Positions 33,717 through 41,704 are shown, counted from the stretch's first letter. The stretch is DNA of 45,666 nt from Lentisphaerae bacterium RIFOXYA12_64_32 (GCA_001803235.1 MHBL01000319.1:1-45666), one strand, 5' to 3'. Numbers and translations are program-made. The notes: generated by a model from the sequence alone, not told the origin.

Positions 33717-34244
33717 TCACGCGTGGTCCAGGATCGAGCCGCCGTTTGCGTCGATGGCCACGAGCACCGGGAAGTCAGCCACGGTCAGCCGGTAAATCGC
33801 CTCCGGCCCGAGATCGGCGAACGCCACCAGTTCGTTCGTCTGCACCTTCTCGGCGTAGAGAGCGCCGCAGCCGCCGTAGGCGTAGAAGTACACCGCTCCG
33901 GTCTCCTTCATGGCGGCCACCACCTCCGGGGCGCGCCGCCCCTTGCCGATCATGCCCGCCAGGCCGTGCTGCAGCAGCAACGGCGTGAAGGCGTCCATGC
34001 GTCCGGCCGTGGTCGGCCCACAGGCGCCGATCGCCGCGCCGGGAGGCGTCGGCGCCGGGCCCATGTAGAACACGACTTGCCCGCGAATGTCGACGGGCAG
34101 CGGCTGCCCGGCCTGCAGCAACGCGGCCAGCCGCTGATGCGCCTGGTCGCGCGCCACCAGCAACACACCGCTCAGCAGCACTTCCTCGCCGGCGCGCAGG
34201 TTGCGGAACTCGCCGACATCGTCGGGTATGCGGATGGTTTTCAT
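33717..34244 (-). CDS. Class I fumarate hydratase (or L-tartrate dehydratase), beta subunit
   Basis: 175 residues covering the C-terminal (beta) domain of class I fumarase: LRAGEEVLLSGVLLVARDQAHQRL, FYMGPAP, GACGPTTAGRMDAFTP and GGCGALYAEKV. With the alpha subunit it hydrates fumarate to malate. The ATG at 34244 (MKTIRIPD) gives a normal two-subunit-type length; the open frame further upstream runs through palindromic DNA and is not coding. It is separated from alpha by 218 bases containing a perfect palindrome, unusual for subunits that normally sit close together. Tartrate dehydratase is the main alternative. Confidence 0.88.
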   Translation of the reverse strand: MKTIRIPDDVGEFRNLRAGEEVLLSGVLLVARDQAHQRLAALLQAGQPLPVDIRGQVVFYMGPAPTPPGAAIGACGPTTAGRMDAFTPLLLQHGLAGMIGKGRRAPEVVAAMKETGAVYFYAYGGCGALYAEKVQTNELVAFADLGPEAIYRLTVADFPVLVAIDANGGSILDHA

Positions 34245-34358
34245 GAGGTAGGTCCCATACAGTGGTCTTCGCGGCACAACCGCGCCAGTTCTCAATTGCA
34301 CGTGAGACTGCGCCTGGCCCCAGAAGCAGGGCGTGACTCTGCAACGGATACACTCCTT

Positions 34359-34408
34359 GGCATCTGCCAGCGCCGGGCGACCGCGGTCGCCCGGCGCTGG
34401 CAGATGCC
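34359..34408. repeat. Perfect 50-bp palindrome (25-bp arms, no loop)
   Basis: The left arm (34359-34383) starts GGCATCTGCCAGCGCC and ends GCGACCG; bases 34384-34408 are its exact reverse complement. The centre is ACCGCGGT. Confidence 0.97.
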
Positions 34409-34411
34409 CCG

Positions 34412-34447
34412 AAGGGGGTCCGGGGGAAGTCAACGACGTCCCCCGGC
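34412..34447. repeat. G-rich palindrome with AGTCAACGAC centre
   Basis: GGGGGAAGTC and GACGTCCCCC flank AAC, with a preceding GGGGGTCC. Near copy of 17664-17700 in the same orientation, including the preceding G run and the following CGGC. Confidence 0.65.
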
Positions 34448-34462
34448 CGCCGGAGGCATTAT

Positions 34463-35305
34463 TCAGAACCGCACCACCGCGCGGCGGTCGGCCCAGCAGT
34501 TCACCGAGACTGCGACCGGCAGCCCGGCAATGTGCGTCGGGTAGGTGGCGATCTTCACACCCAGCGCGGTTGTGAGCCCGCCCAGCCCGCCGGCGCCGAT
34601 CCCGGTCCCGTTTACCGTCTCGAGGATATCGCGCTCCAATGCCGCGTAGTACGGATCGGGGTGCTGGTCGTCCAGTTCGCGCAGCAACGCCTGCTTCGAC
34701 AGCCGCGCCGCCCAGTCCATGGTTCCGCCGATCCCGACGCCAAGGATCACCGGCGGGCACGGGTTCCCACCCGCCTCGCGCATGGCCTTGACCACCGCGC
34801 CAATCACCGCGCCCCGGCCCTCGGTCGGTTTCAGCATGTAGGCGCGCGAGTAGTTCTCGCTGCCGAAACCCTTGGCCAGACACGAGATGACCAGACCATC
34901 ACCCGTGACAACATCCCAGTACACCACCGCCGGCAGGTTGGTGCCGGTGTTCTTGCGGTCCTTGAGCGGATCAACCACGACCGACTTGCGGAAGTACCCG
35001 TCCTGGTACGCGTCGGCGATCGCACCGTCGATCAGCGCCGGCAGCCCCTCACCCTCGACACGCACGTCCTGGCCCAGTTCGACAAACGTCACGACCATAC
35101 CCGTGTCCTGACACATGGGCAGACAACGGCGCTCGGCAATCTCGACGTTGTCGAGAATGCGCTGCAGCACCGCGCGGGCCGGACCCGTCTCGCGCGCCGC
35201 CGCATCGCGCAGCGCACGCCGCACATCCTCGGGCAACACCACGTTCATACGCAGCAACGCCTGCCGCAACGCCTCGCGCACGTCACTCGACTGCAAAGTC
35301 TTCAT
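34463..35305 (-). CDS. Class I fumarate hydratase (or L-tartrate dehydratase), alpha subunit
   Basis: 280 residues, the [4Fe-4S] subunit. Cluster ligands are Cys65 (LPMCQDTGMVV), Cys183 (GGNPCPPVILGVGIGGT) and Cys270 (SVNCWADRRA). KDRKNTGTNLPAVVYW and GFGSENYSRAYML are also typical. Cytosolic TCA-cycle or related dehydratase, oxygen-sensitive by nature of its cluster. ATG 35305 begins MKTLQSSDVREALRQ, a normal family start. Upstream gene of the alpha-beta pair. Confidence 0.9.
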   Translation of the reverse strand: MKTLQSSDVREALRQALLRMNVVLPEDVRRALRDAAARETGPARAVLQRILDNVEIAERRCLPMCQDTGMVVTFVELGQDVRVEGEGLPALIDGAIADAYQDGYFRKSVVVDPLKDRKNTGTNLPAVVYWDVVTGDGLVISCLAKGFGSENYSRAYMLKPTEGRGAVIGAVVKAMREAGGNPCPPVILGVGIGGTMDWAARLSKQALLRELDDQHPDPYYAALERDILETVNGTGIGAGGLGGLTTALGVKIATYPTHIAGLPVAVSVNCWADRRAVVRF

Positions 35306-35472
35306 GGACTACCGCCCTGCCCTCCGCCGCCTGCGCCAGGCACCTCAACCGCGGCCCCAGTCATCACGTGGTCCCTGCACTCGAGAGCCTCTTGCGGAAC
35401 CCCGTCTTGCGGGCTGAGTGTTCATGTATCAGCAAGGAACACTCTGTGTTGAATCGGTTGCGCATTCCCGAA

Positions 35473-35498
35473 ACCTGAACACTGACACCTGAAACCTG
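35473..35498. repeat. Degenerate heptamer run (ACCTGAA/ACCTGAC type)
   Basis: ACCTGAACACTGACACC followed by TGAAACCTGG, between the fumarase alpha gene and the end... start region upstream of it; same unit family as 20285-20346 and 41705-41743. Confidence 0.7.
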
Positions 35499-35534
35499 GC
35501 TCGTGCAGTACTCCTGCAAGAGCCCCTCGACACG

Positions 35535-36587
35535 TCACGCGTAAAACCCCATGTACCGCTCCATGGCGTCCATGAGCGCCTTGGCATTCTCCAGCGGCAT
35601 GCCCGGGTACATGCCGAAGATCATCATCAGACCGCCCTTCTTCGAGCCGAGTTTCTCGACTTCCTCCCGGATCAGCGCCTCGATAGCGGCCGGGGTCCCG
35701 AACCGCGTGACACTCTGTCGGTCGATGTCCAAGTCGATGCAGACACGACCGGCAAGGCGCCCGCGAATCCAGTCGATACCGTTCACCAGATCTTGAAGGT
35801 TCATCACCTCCACGCCGCCGTCAATCAGGTCATCGACCAAGTCGCGGATGTCGCCGTCGGAGTGCATGTGCACGATGATCCCCGCGTCCCGGGCCGGTTT
35901 CATCAGTCGCTCGTAGCTCGGCTTAATGTAGGTACGGAAATGCTCGGGTGAAACCATGGGGCCGACCTGCATGCCCAAGTCCTCGGCGTACCCCATCCAC
36001 TCGACGCCCAGGTCCAAGTAGCGCCGAACAATCCCCATGTTGAACTCCTCCACCATGCGGATGAGTTCCCTGAGACGCGGTTCATCGTCCGCCATGTCCA
36101 AGATCAGGTTCGTGTAGCCGCGGATGTCGGACAACCGCAGGAATGTGTGCCCGTGCACCAGGCCGCCGGCGGCGAGCCCGCCGGTCTCCTTGGCGCGCCG
36201 GATGTTGGCGGCAATCCCGGCCCAGTCGAGCGGGCCGATGCCTGAGACCTTACCCGGGTCCGGCGCGCGGTAGGACGCGAACGTGTCCCAACTCGCCAAC
36301 GGGTGCTCCACGACCGCACCGACAATCCCGTTCTCCGTCGTCTCCCAGACACAGCCCCAGTCATCGCGGTAGGGTGCGCCGGCCCGGGACGTGTTACCGA
36401 ACGAGGGTTGCACGGGGCCGGGCGGGCGCCGGTATCCGGGGAAAAGCCGCGAATGCGACTCCATCAGCTCGAACAGCGCCTCGTGCGGATAGTGCGCCCA
36501 GCACGCGGAGTTGATGCTATAGCTCATCGGAATATGGTCCGGCGTCTCGAACCGGACCGCGCGCAGCTTGTTCTCACGATGGGTCAT
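35535..36587 (-). CDS. Uroporphyrinogen decarboxylase-family protein (URO-D-like, probable corrinoid-methyltransferase type), paralogue 1
   Basis: 350 residues of the URO-D/MtaA TIM-barrel superfamily: YRDDWGCVWETTENGIVGAV, HGHTFLRLSDIRGYTNLILD, GYAEDLGMQVGPMVSPEHF, and IVHMHSDGDIRDLVDDLIDG, followed by VEVMNLQDLVNG. Genuine heme-pathway HemE has an N-terminal Arg-rich PVWxMRQAGR motif, which is missing, so this is not HemE. Members of this branch are usually linked to methyl transfer or unknown catabolism. ATG 36587 (MTHRENKLRA) is chosen; AGGAGGG is about ten to fifteen bases upstream. A candidate -10 (TATAAT, minus strand, 36694-36689) lies upstream. A paralogue sits at 37939. Confidence 0.78.
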   Translation of the reverse strand: MTHRENKLRAVRFETPDHIPMSYSINSACWAHYPHEALFELMESHSRLFPGYRRPPGPVQPSFGNTSRAGAPYRDDWGCVWETTENGIVGAVVEHPLASWDTFASYRAPDPGKVSGIGPLDWAGIAANIRRAKETGGLAAGGLVHGHTFLRLSDIRGYTNLILDMADDEPRLRELIRMVEEFNMGIVRRYLDLGVEWMGYAEDLGMQVGPMVSPEHFRTYIKPSYERLMKPARDAGIIVHMHSDGDIRDLVDDLIDGGVEVMNLQDLVNGIDWIRGRLAGRVCIDLDIDRQSVTRFGTPAAIEALIREEVEKLGSKKGGLMMIFGMYPGMPLENAKALMDAMERYMGFYA

Positions 36588-36778
36588 CTTGCGTGTGCCC
36601 TCCTGTTGCGCATGCAGAGGTCGGATGCGCACCGTGCGGCGCCCCGGTCCCGCCGGCCCCGCACGGCTGCCCGCGGGGCCGGTGCGTCATTATATAGCGC
36701 ACCGCACGTGAACCTGCCAGTGCCGCCGAGCGCAAGGTGCGGGTGCGCGTCGTGAACACCCCCTGCCGCGCCCGGTCT

Positions 36779-37666
36779 TCACGCGTCAGGCGGCGAGGCA
36801 TTGCCGCGCAGCAGGTCACTGGGCCGCAACGTCGTGAAGCGCTTGAACACGGTGGCAAAGTACTGCGACGAGGCGAACCCGAGCGCGAACGCCACCTCCG
36901 TCACGGGCATGCGGCCGTCCCGGAGAAGGGCCTTCGCCCGGTCAATCCGCTGCCGCAGGATGTACTCGCCCGGGGCAATGCCCGTCTGCTCCTTGAACTT
37001 CGCCTTGAACCGCGACTCCGACAACCCGACCTTGACGGCCAGCGTCGCGATCGTCGCCTCGCGCGACGGCAGGGCCGCGATCAGCTTCAGTGCCGCCTGA
37101 ATGTCGGGCGACTCGCGGAACGCCGAGGGGCGGGCGGCGCACTCCGCAACCGCCAGCAACCACGCCATCACCGCATTGGCAACACGGAGTTTCCGGAACG
37201 GCAGGGCCGCGTCATGGTGCAGCCGGAAGATATCCTCGAACAGGTACTGCAGCCGCCGGTCGCCGTGGAAATGCCGCCGCGGTAGTTGGCGTAGCGCGCG
37301 GATGAAGCCCGTCGCATCGCCGCCCGCCAGGGCGAGGAACGTCTTCGGCCGGCGCGGCAGCAGCACCTGCAGCCAGTACAGTTCGCCCTTGCCGTGCGGC
37401 CGGTCGCCACTGCCGTGCACCTCGTCGGGAAAGGTCAGGAACACATCGTTGCCGCGCATCACGTAGTGACGCCCGCCCACGTGGTAGCTGCGCTTGCCGG
37501 AGACCAGGTAGCAGATCTCCAGCAGGCCTTCGTGCGTGTGTGCCAGCAGCCCCTGCGCAGCCGACGTCTGCCGGTGGATCCCGACCAGCGGCACCTCCGG
37601 CAGGCCAAGGTCCGCCAGGTCCAGACGGATCTGGCGTTTGTTCGGGAACAGATGGGCGGGTTTCAT
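36779..37666 (-). CDS. AraC-family transcriptional regulator
   Basis: 295 residues. N-terminal cupin sensor (LLAHTHEGLLEICYLVSGKR, YVMRGNDVFLTFPDEVHGS) and two C-terminal helix-turn-helix motifs (IATLAVKVGLSESRFKAKFK, VTEVAFALGFASSQYFATVF). Such regulators usually sense a sugar or related metabolite. It lies between two URO-D-like genes, divergent from one and upstream of the other, which makes them likely targets. ATG 37666 (MKPAHLFPNK) sits eight bases after a good -10, suggesting a leaderless message. Confidence 0.9.
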   Translation of the reverse strand: MKPAHLFPNKRQIRLDLADLGLPEVPLVGIHRQTSAAQGLLAHTHEGLLEICYLVSGKRSYHVGGRHYVMRGNDVFLTFPDEVHGSGDRPHGKGELYWLQVLLPRRPKTFLALAGGDATGFIRALRQLPRRHFHGDRRLQYLFEDIFRLHHDAALPFRKLRVANAVMAWLLAVAECAARPSAFRESPDIQAALKLIAALPSREATIATLAVKVGLSESRFKAKFKEQTGIAPGEYILRQRIDRAKALLRDGRMPVTEVAFALGFASSQYFATVFKRFTTLRPSDLLRGNASPPDA

Positions 37667-37673
37667 GTTCAAT

Positions 37674-37702
37674 ATTGTACTGTGCGACTGAATCGAAAGC
37701 AA
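37674..37702 (-). promoter_or_regulatory. Sigma70-like promoter of the AraC-family gene
   Basis: Minus strand TTGCTT (37702-37697), 17-base spacer, TACAAT (37679-37674). The start codon at 37666 is where transcription should begin, so the mRNA may be leaderless. Confidence 0.55.
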
Positions 37703-37743
37703 TCCGATATCAGATGTTGTAGTGTGGGTGCAGTGAAAGACAG

Positions 37744-37806
37744 AGGTGTCAGGTGTCAGGTGTCAGGTGTCAGGTGTCAGGTGTCAGGTGTCAGGTGTCA
37801 GGTGTC
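37744..37806. repeat. Tandem heptanucleotide array (AGGTGTC)9
   Basis: Nine perfect, uninterrupted 7-base units between the divergent AraC-family and URO-D genes, followed at 37845-37915 by degenerate units (CCTGAAA, CCTGACA, CTCTGAA, CTTTGAA). Confidence 0.97.
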
Positions 37807-37844
37807 AGCAAGATGCACCCCCAGATCTGTCCGATCCGTCTGAT

Positions 37845-37915
37845 CCTGAAACCTGAAACCTGACACCTGAAACCTCTGAACCTCTGAACCTTTGAACCTT
37901 TGAACCCCTGAACCT
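37845..37915. repeat. Degenerate heptamer run upstream of URO-D paralogue 2
   Basis: Ten or so heptamer-like units of the form ACCTGAA, ACCTGAC and ACCTTTG (e.g. CCTTTGAACCTTTGAACC). They occupy the leader of the URO-D-like gene; the opposite-strand sense of the same unit fills 37744-37806. Confidence 0.85.
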
Positions 37916-37938
37916 CCCCAACCCCGGAAACCCCACCC

Positions 37939-38904
37939 ATGTCAGCCCACGACGATCGCATGAAAGCCATGCTGTACGAGCGACCGAGCCTGATCCCGAT
38001 CGGGGTGAGCATCCTGCCGGCGGCCTGGAAGCTGCACCGCGAACGCATCGACGCCATCGTGGCGGCGCACCCGGCCATCTTCGGGCCGCACAACGCCACC
38101 CGCGACTTCGACGCGGTGAGCGAGACCTATACCGAGGGTGAGCACATCGACGCGTGGGGCTGCGTGTGGAGCAATCTCAAGACCGGGATGGAGTCGATCG
38201 TCACCGGTCACCCGGTGCCGACGCGCGAATCGGTGCACCGGCTCAAGGCGCCGGACAAGGACATCGGCTTCCGGCACGGGTTCATGTTCCTGCGCCTGAC
38301 CGACCTGCGCGGGTTCGAGGAGATGATGGTCGACTTTGCCGAGGAACCGCCCGAACTGCAGATGCTGCTGGACATCGTGCTGGAGTACAACCTGCGTCAG
38401 GCGCGGATCCTCCTGAAGGGTCTGACCGACGCCGAACCGCGGCTCGTCTATTTCGGGGACGACCTGGGCATGCAGCACAGTCTGCCCATGAACCCGGTGA
38501 CCTGGCGCAAGTACCTCAAGCCGTGTTTCGCGCGCATCTACCGACCCATCCGCGACGCCGGGCACTACGTGTACATGCACACCGACGGACACATCCTGGA
38601 GATCATCCCGGACCTGGTCGACGCGGGTGTGAACGTGGTCAACCCGCAGATCCGGGCCAACGGACTGGACAACCTGGTGCGAGTCTGCAAGGGCAAGGTG
38701 TGCCTGAACCTGGACCTGGACCGGCAGATGTTCCCGTTCTGCACGCCGGCGGACATCGACGCGCACATCCGCGAGGTGGTGCAGAAGCTCGGGTCAAAGG
38801 ACGGCGGCCTGTGGCTCAGCGCCGAGGTCGGCCCCGACGTGCCACTGGCAAACGTGGAGGCCATCTGCGGCGCGCTGGAGAAGTACCGTAGCTACTACGC
38901 GTGA
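37939..38904 (+). CDS. Uroporphyrinogen decarboxylase-family protein, paralogue 2
   Basis: 321 residues, clearly related to the 35535-36587 product: WGCVWSNLKTGMESIV, GFMFLRLTDLRGFEEMM, YFGDDLGMQHSLPMNP, YVYMHTDGHILEIIPDLVDA, then VNVVNPQIRANG. The shared DLGMQ and H-(S/T)DG blocks align position for position. Shorter N-terminus than paralogue 1. The ATG at 37939 (MSAHDDRMKA) has no good ribosome site; ATG 37960 is an alternative. Divergent from the AraC-family gene across a repeat-filled 272-base space. Confidence 0.78.
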   Translation: MSAHDDRMKAMLYERPSLIPIGVSILPAAWKLHRERIDAIVAAHPAIFGPHNATRDFDAVSETYTEGEHIDAWGCVWSNLKTGMESIVTGHPVPTRESVHRLKAPDKDIGFRHGFMFLRLTDLRGFEEMMVDFAEEPPELQMLLDIVLEYNLRQARILLKGLTDAEPRLVYFGDDLGMQHSLPMNPVTWRKYLKPCFARIYRPIRDAGHYVYMHTDGHILEIIPDLVDAGVNVVNPQIRANGLDNLVRVCKGKVCLNLDLDRQMFPFCTPADIDAHIREVVQKLGSKDGGLWLSAEVGPDVPLANVEAICGALEKYRSYYA

Positions 38905-38914
38905 TGCGCGACGG

Positions 38915-39793
38915 TCATGGTGCGCGCTTCTTCTTTGAGACGGGCTGGGCCAGGGCTCCCGCCTTTTTCGCCGCCTGCGTCAGGCCAAGGAAGTTGTCGC
39001 TGGTGACAACCTTACGTCCGCTCTTCTCTTCGAGTTCGCGCCGGGCGTTGCCGGCGACGGTGCCGCCGGCGCGGGCGGCCTGTTTGCTCTCCGGGAAGTC
39101 TTGGGCATCGCGGGTACGGGTGATCTCGGTCGTCGCGGCCTCCCCGAGCATGGAGAAGATGAGTTCGAGGTCCGTCATGTGATCGCGGAGGTTCTCCCGC
39201 TTGAGCCGCTTGAACTCCGCGTACTGACTGGGCGTCAGCCCGAAGGTAGCTTCGGAGATTTCCGCCGTCAGGATGGCGTACTCGCGCTGCTCCCGGACGC
39301 CGCGCTTCTTCCATTCGTCGGTCAGTTCGTCTCGGATCGCGATGGAGCGCATCCGCTTCTCGATCCAATCGTCCGAGTACCCCTTGGCTTTGTACAGTGC
39401 GCGAGTGCGCTTGGTGGCGAGTTCCGGATCCTCGATCTCCTGGATGCGCTCGTAGCCGACTTTGGCGAGCCAGCGCTTGAATGGTTCAGCCTTGGGGCTG
39501 GGGATGGACTGGATGATCCGGAACAGGCCTTCGGTGTTCGCACAGTTGAGGTTCTGCGCCCCGCCGGCGGTGGCGATGGAAAGGGGGGTGGCAATCTGCC
39601 CCCACCCTTTGGCGAGTTCCGGGTCGCGACGGCGCATATCCTTGAGATAGCCCTGCGGGTCAACGGAGTCGGTCAGTGCGGCAACCACGTCCGCAATCAC
39701 AAACCACCACTCGTTGTTGTGGATGGTGCGACGGATCTCCCTGTGCTGGAACAGCGCGATGCGAGTTTCCGGGTTGGGGGCGGTATCACTCAT
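38915..39793 (-). CDS. Bro-N domain protein (phage antirepressor / DinD-like)
   Basis: 292 residues. N-terminal Bro-N domain: IALFQHREIRRTIHNNEWWF, VIADVVAALTDSVDPQGYLK. This is followed by the RIQEIEDPELATKRTRALYK and RDELTDEWKKRGV blocks I associate with DinD-like proteins of chromosomes and mobile elements, and a Lys-rich C-terminus (SKKKRAP). Family members are found in phages as antirepressors and, as DinD, are SOS-induced. No other phage gene is near. It converges with URO-D paralogue 2 (10-base gap) and lies 38 bases after the Gfo/Idh/MocA gene. Confidence 0.75.
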   Translation of the reverse strand: MSDTAPNPETRIALFQHREIRRTIHNNEWWFVIADVVAALTDSVDPQGYLKDMRRRDPELAKGWGQIATPLSIATAGGAQNLNCANTEGLFRIIQSIPSPKAEPFKRWLAKVGYERIQEIEDPELATKRTRALYKAKGYSDDWIEKRMRSIAIRDELTDEWKKRGVREQREYAILTAEISEATFGLTPSQYAEFKRLKRENLRDHMTDLELIFSMLGEAATTEITRTRDAQDFPESKQAARAGGTVAGNARRELEEKSGRKVVTSDNFLGLTQAAKKAGALAQPVSKKKRAP

Positions 39794-39831
39794 GGTAGTT
39801 ACGTCCGTTCTCTTTCTTGGAACTCAAGTAC

Positions 39832-40968
39832 TCACTGGAACTGGCCGGCGTGGCGCTCCACGTCGTCGGCATCTTCGGCGCTGCGTACGGCCGCCAGACC
39901 GAAGCGGGCGCTGTCCGCCGCCACACCAAACCGTCGCGCCCGGAACACGGGGACGGCGACCTCGGTGCGGTCGCGGATGGCGCGCACGGCGGCGAGCGTG
40001 GCCAGAGTGCTGTTGGCGCCGTCGTGCAGCGGGCAGCGCGGCGGGCGGTCTTCGCGGATGGCAGTGAGCCAGTCCTGGATCTCGGGCAGGTAGGGGTGGC
40101 CCTTGACCCGGTCCACGCCGACCGACTGGAACGGCGGGTGGTGGTCTTCCGGCGAGCTGGACAGGGCGATGGTGTCGCGCTCAACCGTCCCGGCGGTGCC
40201 GTAAACGCGCAGGTTGTAGAACGGCAACATGGTGCAGCGCGGCCCGTACAGAGCAGCGACCTTGGCGATGGTGCCGTCCTCGAACTGGAACAGGCACACC
40301 TGGCAGTCGTCGTTCTTCATCTCGGGGAAGGCGACGTGATTGGCGCAGCCACACACACGCGTTACGTCCTTGCCTGAGATCCAGCGCAGCAGGTCCAGCG
40401 GATGACTGCCGCCGCCGACCAGCGGCAGTTCCTCGTCCAGGTACCAGTTCTTGCCGGTTACCGGGTCGGTCTGCTTCGCCTGGGACAGGAGGTTGTGGAT
40501 ATAGTCGCCTTCCAGGTAGTAGATGTTTCCCAACGCGCCCTCCGCCGCGAGTCGGTGGATCTCGGCAAACACCGGGTTGAACCGCAGGATGTAGCCGACC
40601 TGGATCTTCAGTTTCGGGTCGGCTTGCTCGACCGCCGCGACCATCTCGTGCACGTCGGCTTCGGAGTTCGCCAGCGGCTTCTCGACCAGCACATGCTTGC
40701 CGGCCCGGACCGCCTTGAGGAACGGCGCCTTGTGGTCGTTGTCGCCCGTGTTGATGCTGACTGCCTCGATGTCCGGATCGTCGAAAAACCGGTCGTCCGA
40801 GTACAGCTTGCGGACGCCGAACTCGACACTGACCTTCTGCAGGACATCTCGGTTCCGGTCGCACACGGCGACCACTTCGGACATGCCGCTGCTCACGTGC
40901 TCGCGCAGGTGCGCCAGGCCGTTGTGCCCCAGACCGACGATGCCCACCCGGACAGGCTTGAAGGACAT
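39832..40968 (-). CDS. Gfo/Idh/MocA-family NAD(P)-dependent oxidoreductase
   Basis: 378 residues. Rossmann motif VGIVGLGHNGLAHL at the N-terminus, SINTGDNDHKAPFLKAVRAG, the HVLVEKPLANS catalytic-Lys motif, GYILRFNPVF and the C-terminal substrate domain with GGGSHPLDLLRWISG. Family members oxidise or epimerise sugars, inositols and their derivatives. Substrate unknown. ATG 40968 is supported by GGGAGATCAACC just upstream. The C-terminus after RRFG is poorly conserved in style (Ala/Arg-rich), possibly a shifted reading end. Its strand matches the Bro-N gene, but joint function is unlikely. Confidence 0.88.
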   Translation of the reverse strand: MSFKPVRVGIVGLGHNGLAHLREHVSSGMSEVVAVCDRNRDVLQKVSVEFGVRKLYSDDRFFDDPDIEAVSINTGDNDHKAPFLKAVRAGKHVLVEKPLANSEADVHEMVAAVEQADPKLKIQVGYILRFNPVFAEIHRLAAEGALGNIYYLEGDYIHNLLSQAKQTDPVTGKNWYLDEELPLVGGGSHPLDLLRWISGKDVTRVCGCANHVAFPEMKNDDCQVCLFQFEDGTIAKVAALYGPRCTMLPFYNLRVYGTAGTVERDTIALSSSPEDHHPPFQSVGVDRVKGHPYLPEIQDWLTAIREDRPPRCPLHDGANSTLATLAAVRAIRDRTEVAVPVFRARRFGVAADSARFGLAAVRSAEDADDVERHAGQFQ

Positions 40969-41192
40969 GGTTGATCTCCCAGGCTCGGACGCAGCGTTGT
41001 ACCTCAGCCAAGGAACCTACCGCCACAATCGGTGACGGCAAGGGGTGGTGCGTCAGTCCAAGATGGAGGCCGGGTCTCCCGGCCTGGCCTGGTTCGGTCG
41101 CGTCGCCACAGCGCACCGGGTCAGGAGGCGCGGCGCCCACCATGGCGCCACCCCGCCGCAACGGACCATCCGACGCACGACCGGTTGCGTGG

Positions 41193-41440
41193 TGCGTCAG
41201 TGGCGGGTGGAACGACGGCGTGCTGACCCATGCGTGAGACCCCCGTGGCCTTGTGCCACGGGTGAATCGGGTTCGCCGGCCAAACGTGCGCGTCTCCCCT
41301 CTTTCCTTTCCCCCGTCCGCCGGCGGCGGACGGGGGAAAGGAAAGAGGGGAGACAAGGTGCGGCGTTGTAGCCAATGAACCCGTTCACCTGCCACGCGAG
41401 GTGGCAGGGGTCTATGTTCCACCCTTTGCTGACGCGTTAC
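41193..41440. repeat. Two facing copies of the TGCGTCAG-family element
   Basis: Plus-oriented copy 41193-41323 (TGCGTCAGTGGCGGGTGGA, CCCCGTGGCC hairpin, GGGTGAATCGGGTTC, polypyrimidine, CGTCCGCCGGCGG) and minus-oriented copy 41324-41440 (ending GCTGACGCG). The minus copy is the closer match to 5326-5443. Together they make a ~250-base imperfect palindrome. Confidence 0.75.
41292..41354. repeat. Perfect 63-bp inverted repeat (31-bp arms, 1-base loop)
   Basis: Left arm 41292-41322 begins GTCTCCCCTCTTTCC and ends CCGTCCGCCG; right arm 41324-41354 is its exact complement; the single unpaired base is G41323. Confidence 0.97.
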
Positions 41441-41535
41441 CCGGTTGCCCGACGTCCCTCTGGATTTCGCGCCAAACGGGGCTAACTTATGCGGTTCGAG
41501 TTCGTTCCTGGCCCCGTGTTCAGGCATTTGATGCT

Positions 41536-41640
41536 GGCGGCGGCAGTCCTGCGGGACGCCGCCGTTTGTGTCCCTGCAGACGCGCCGAGGGACGAGGTGA
41601 TGACCCTGGGCTGAGTCGAAGAGTGTCGGGCGCCCAGGGA
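41536..41640 (+). other. Structured leader upstream of valS
   Basis: Two hairpins can be drawn: GGCGGC...GCCGCC (41536-41563) with an inner GTCC/GGAC stem and TGCG loop, and CCCTGGGC/GCCCAGGG (41604-41611 with 41632-41639). I do not find a T-box TGGNACC element or other known riboswitch signature, so no class is assigned. Confidence 0.35.
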
Positions 41641-41704
41641 CTGGGAAGCAAGGCCACAGGCGGTTCAGAGCCCGGGCAGTCTCGAGCGGACTTACCCCTG
41701 CGCC

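Larger units (their letters stand above)
34245..34462. other. Spacer between fumarase alpha and beta genes, with palindromes
   Basis: 218 bases inside what would usually be a tight operon. It contains the 50-bp perfect palindrome (34359-34408) directly followed by the G-rich repeat (34412-34447). No gene seen. Confidence 0.6.

Noticed and set aside
41228..41440. Insertion sequence with transposase
   Set aside because: Inverted copies are present but no transposase frame is seen between or near them, so it is listed as a repeat only.
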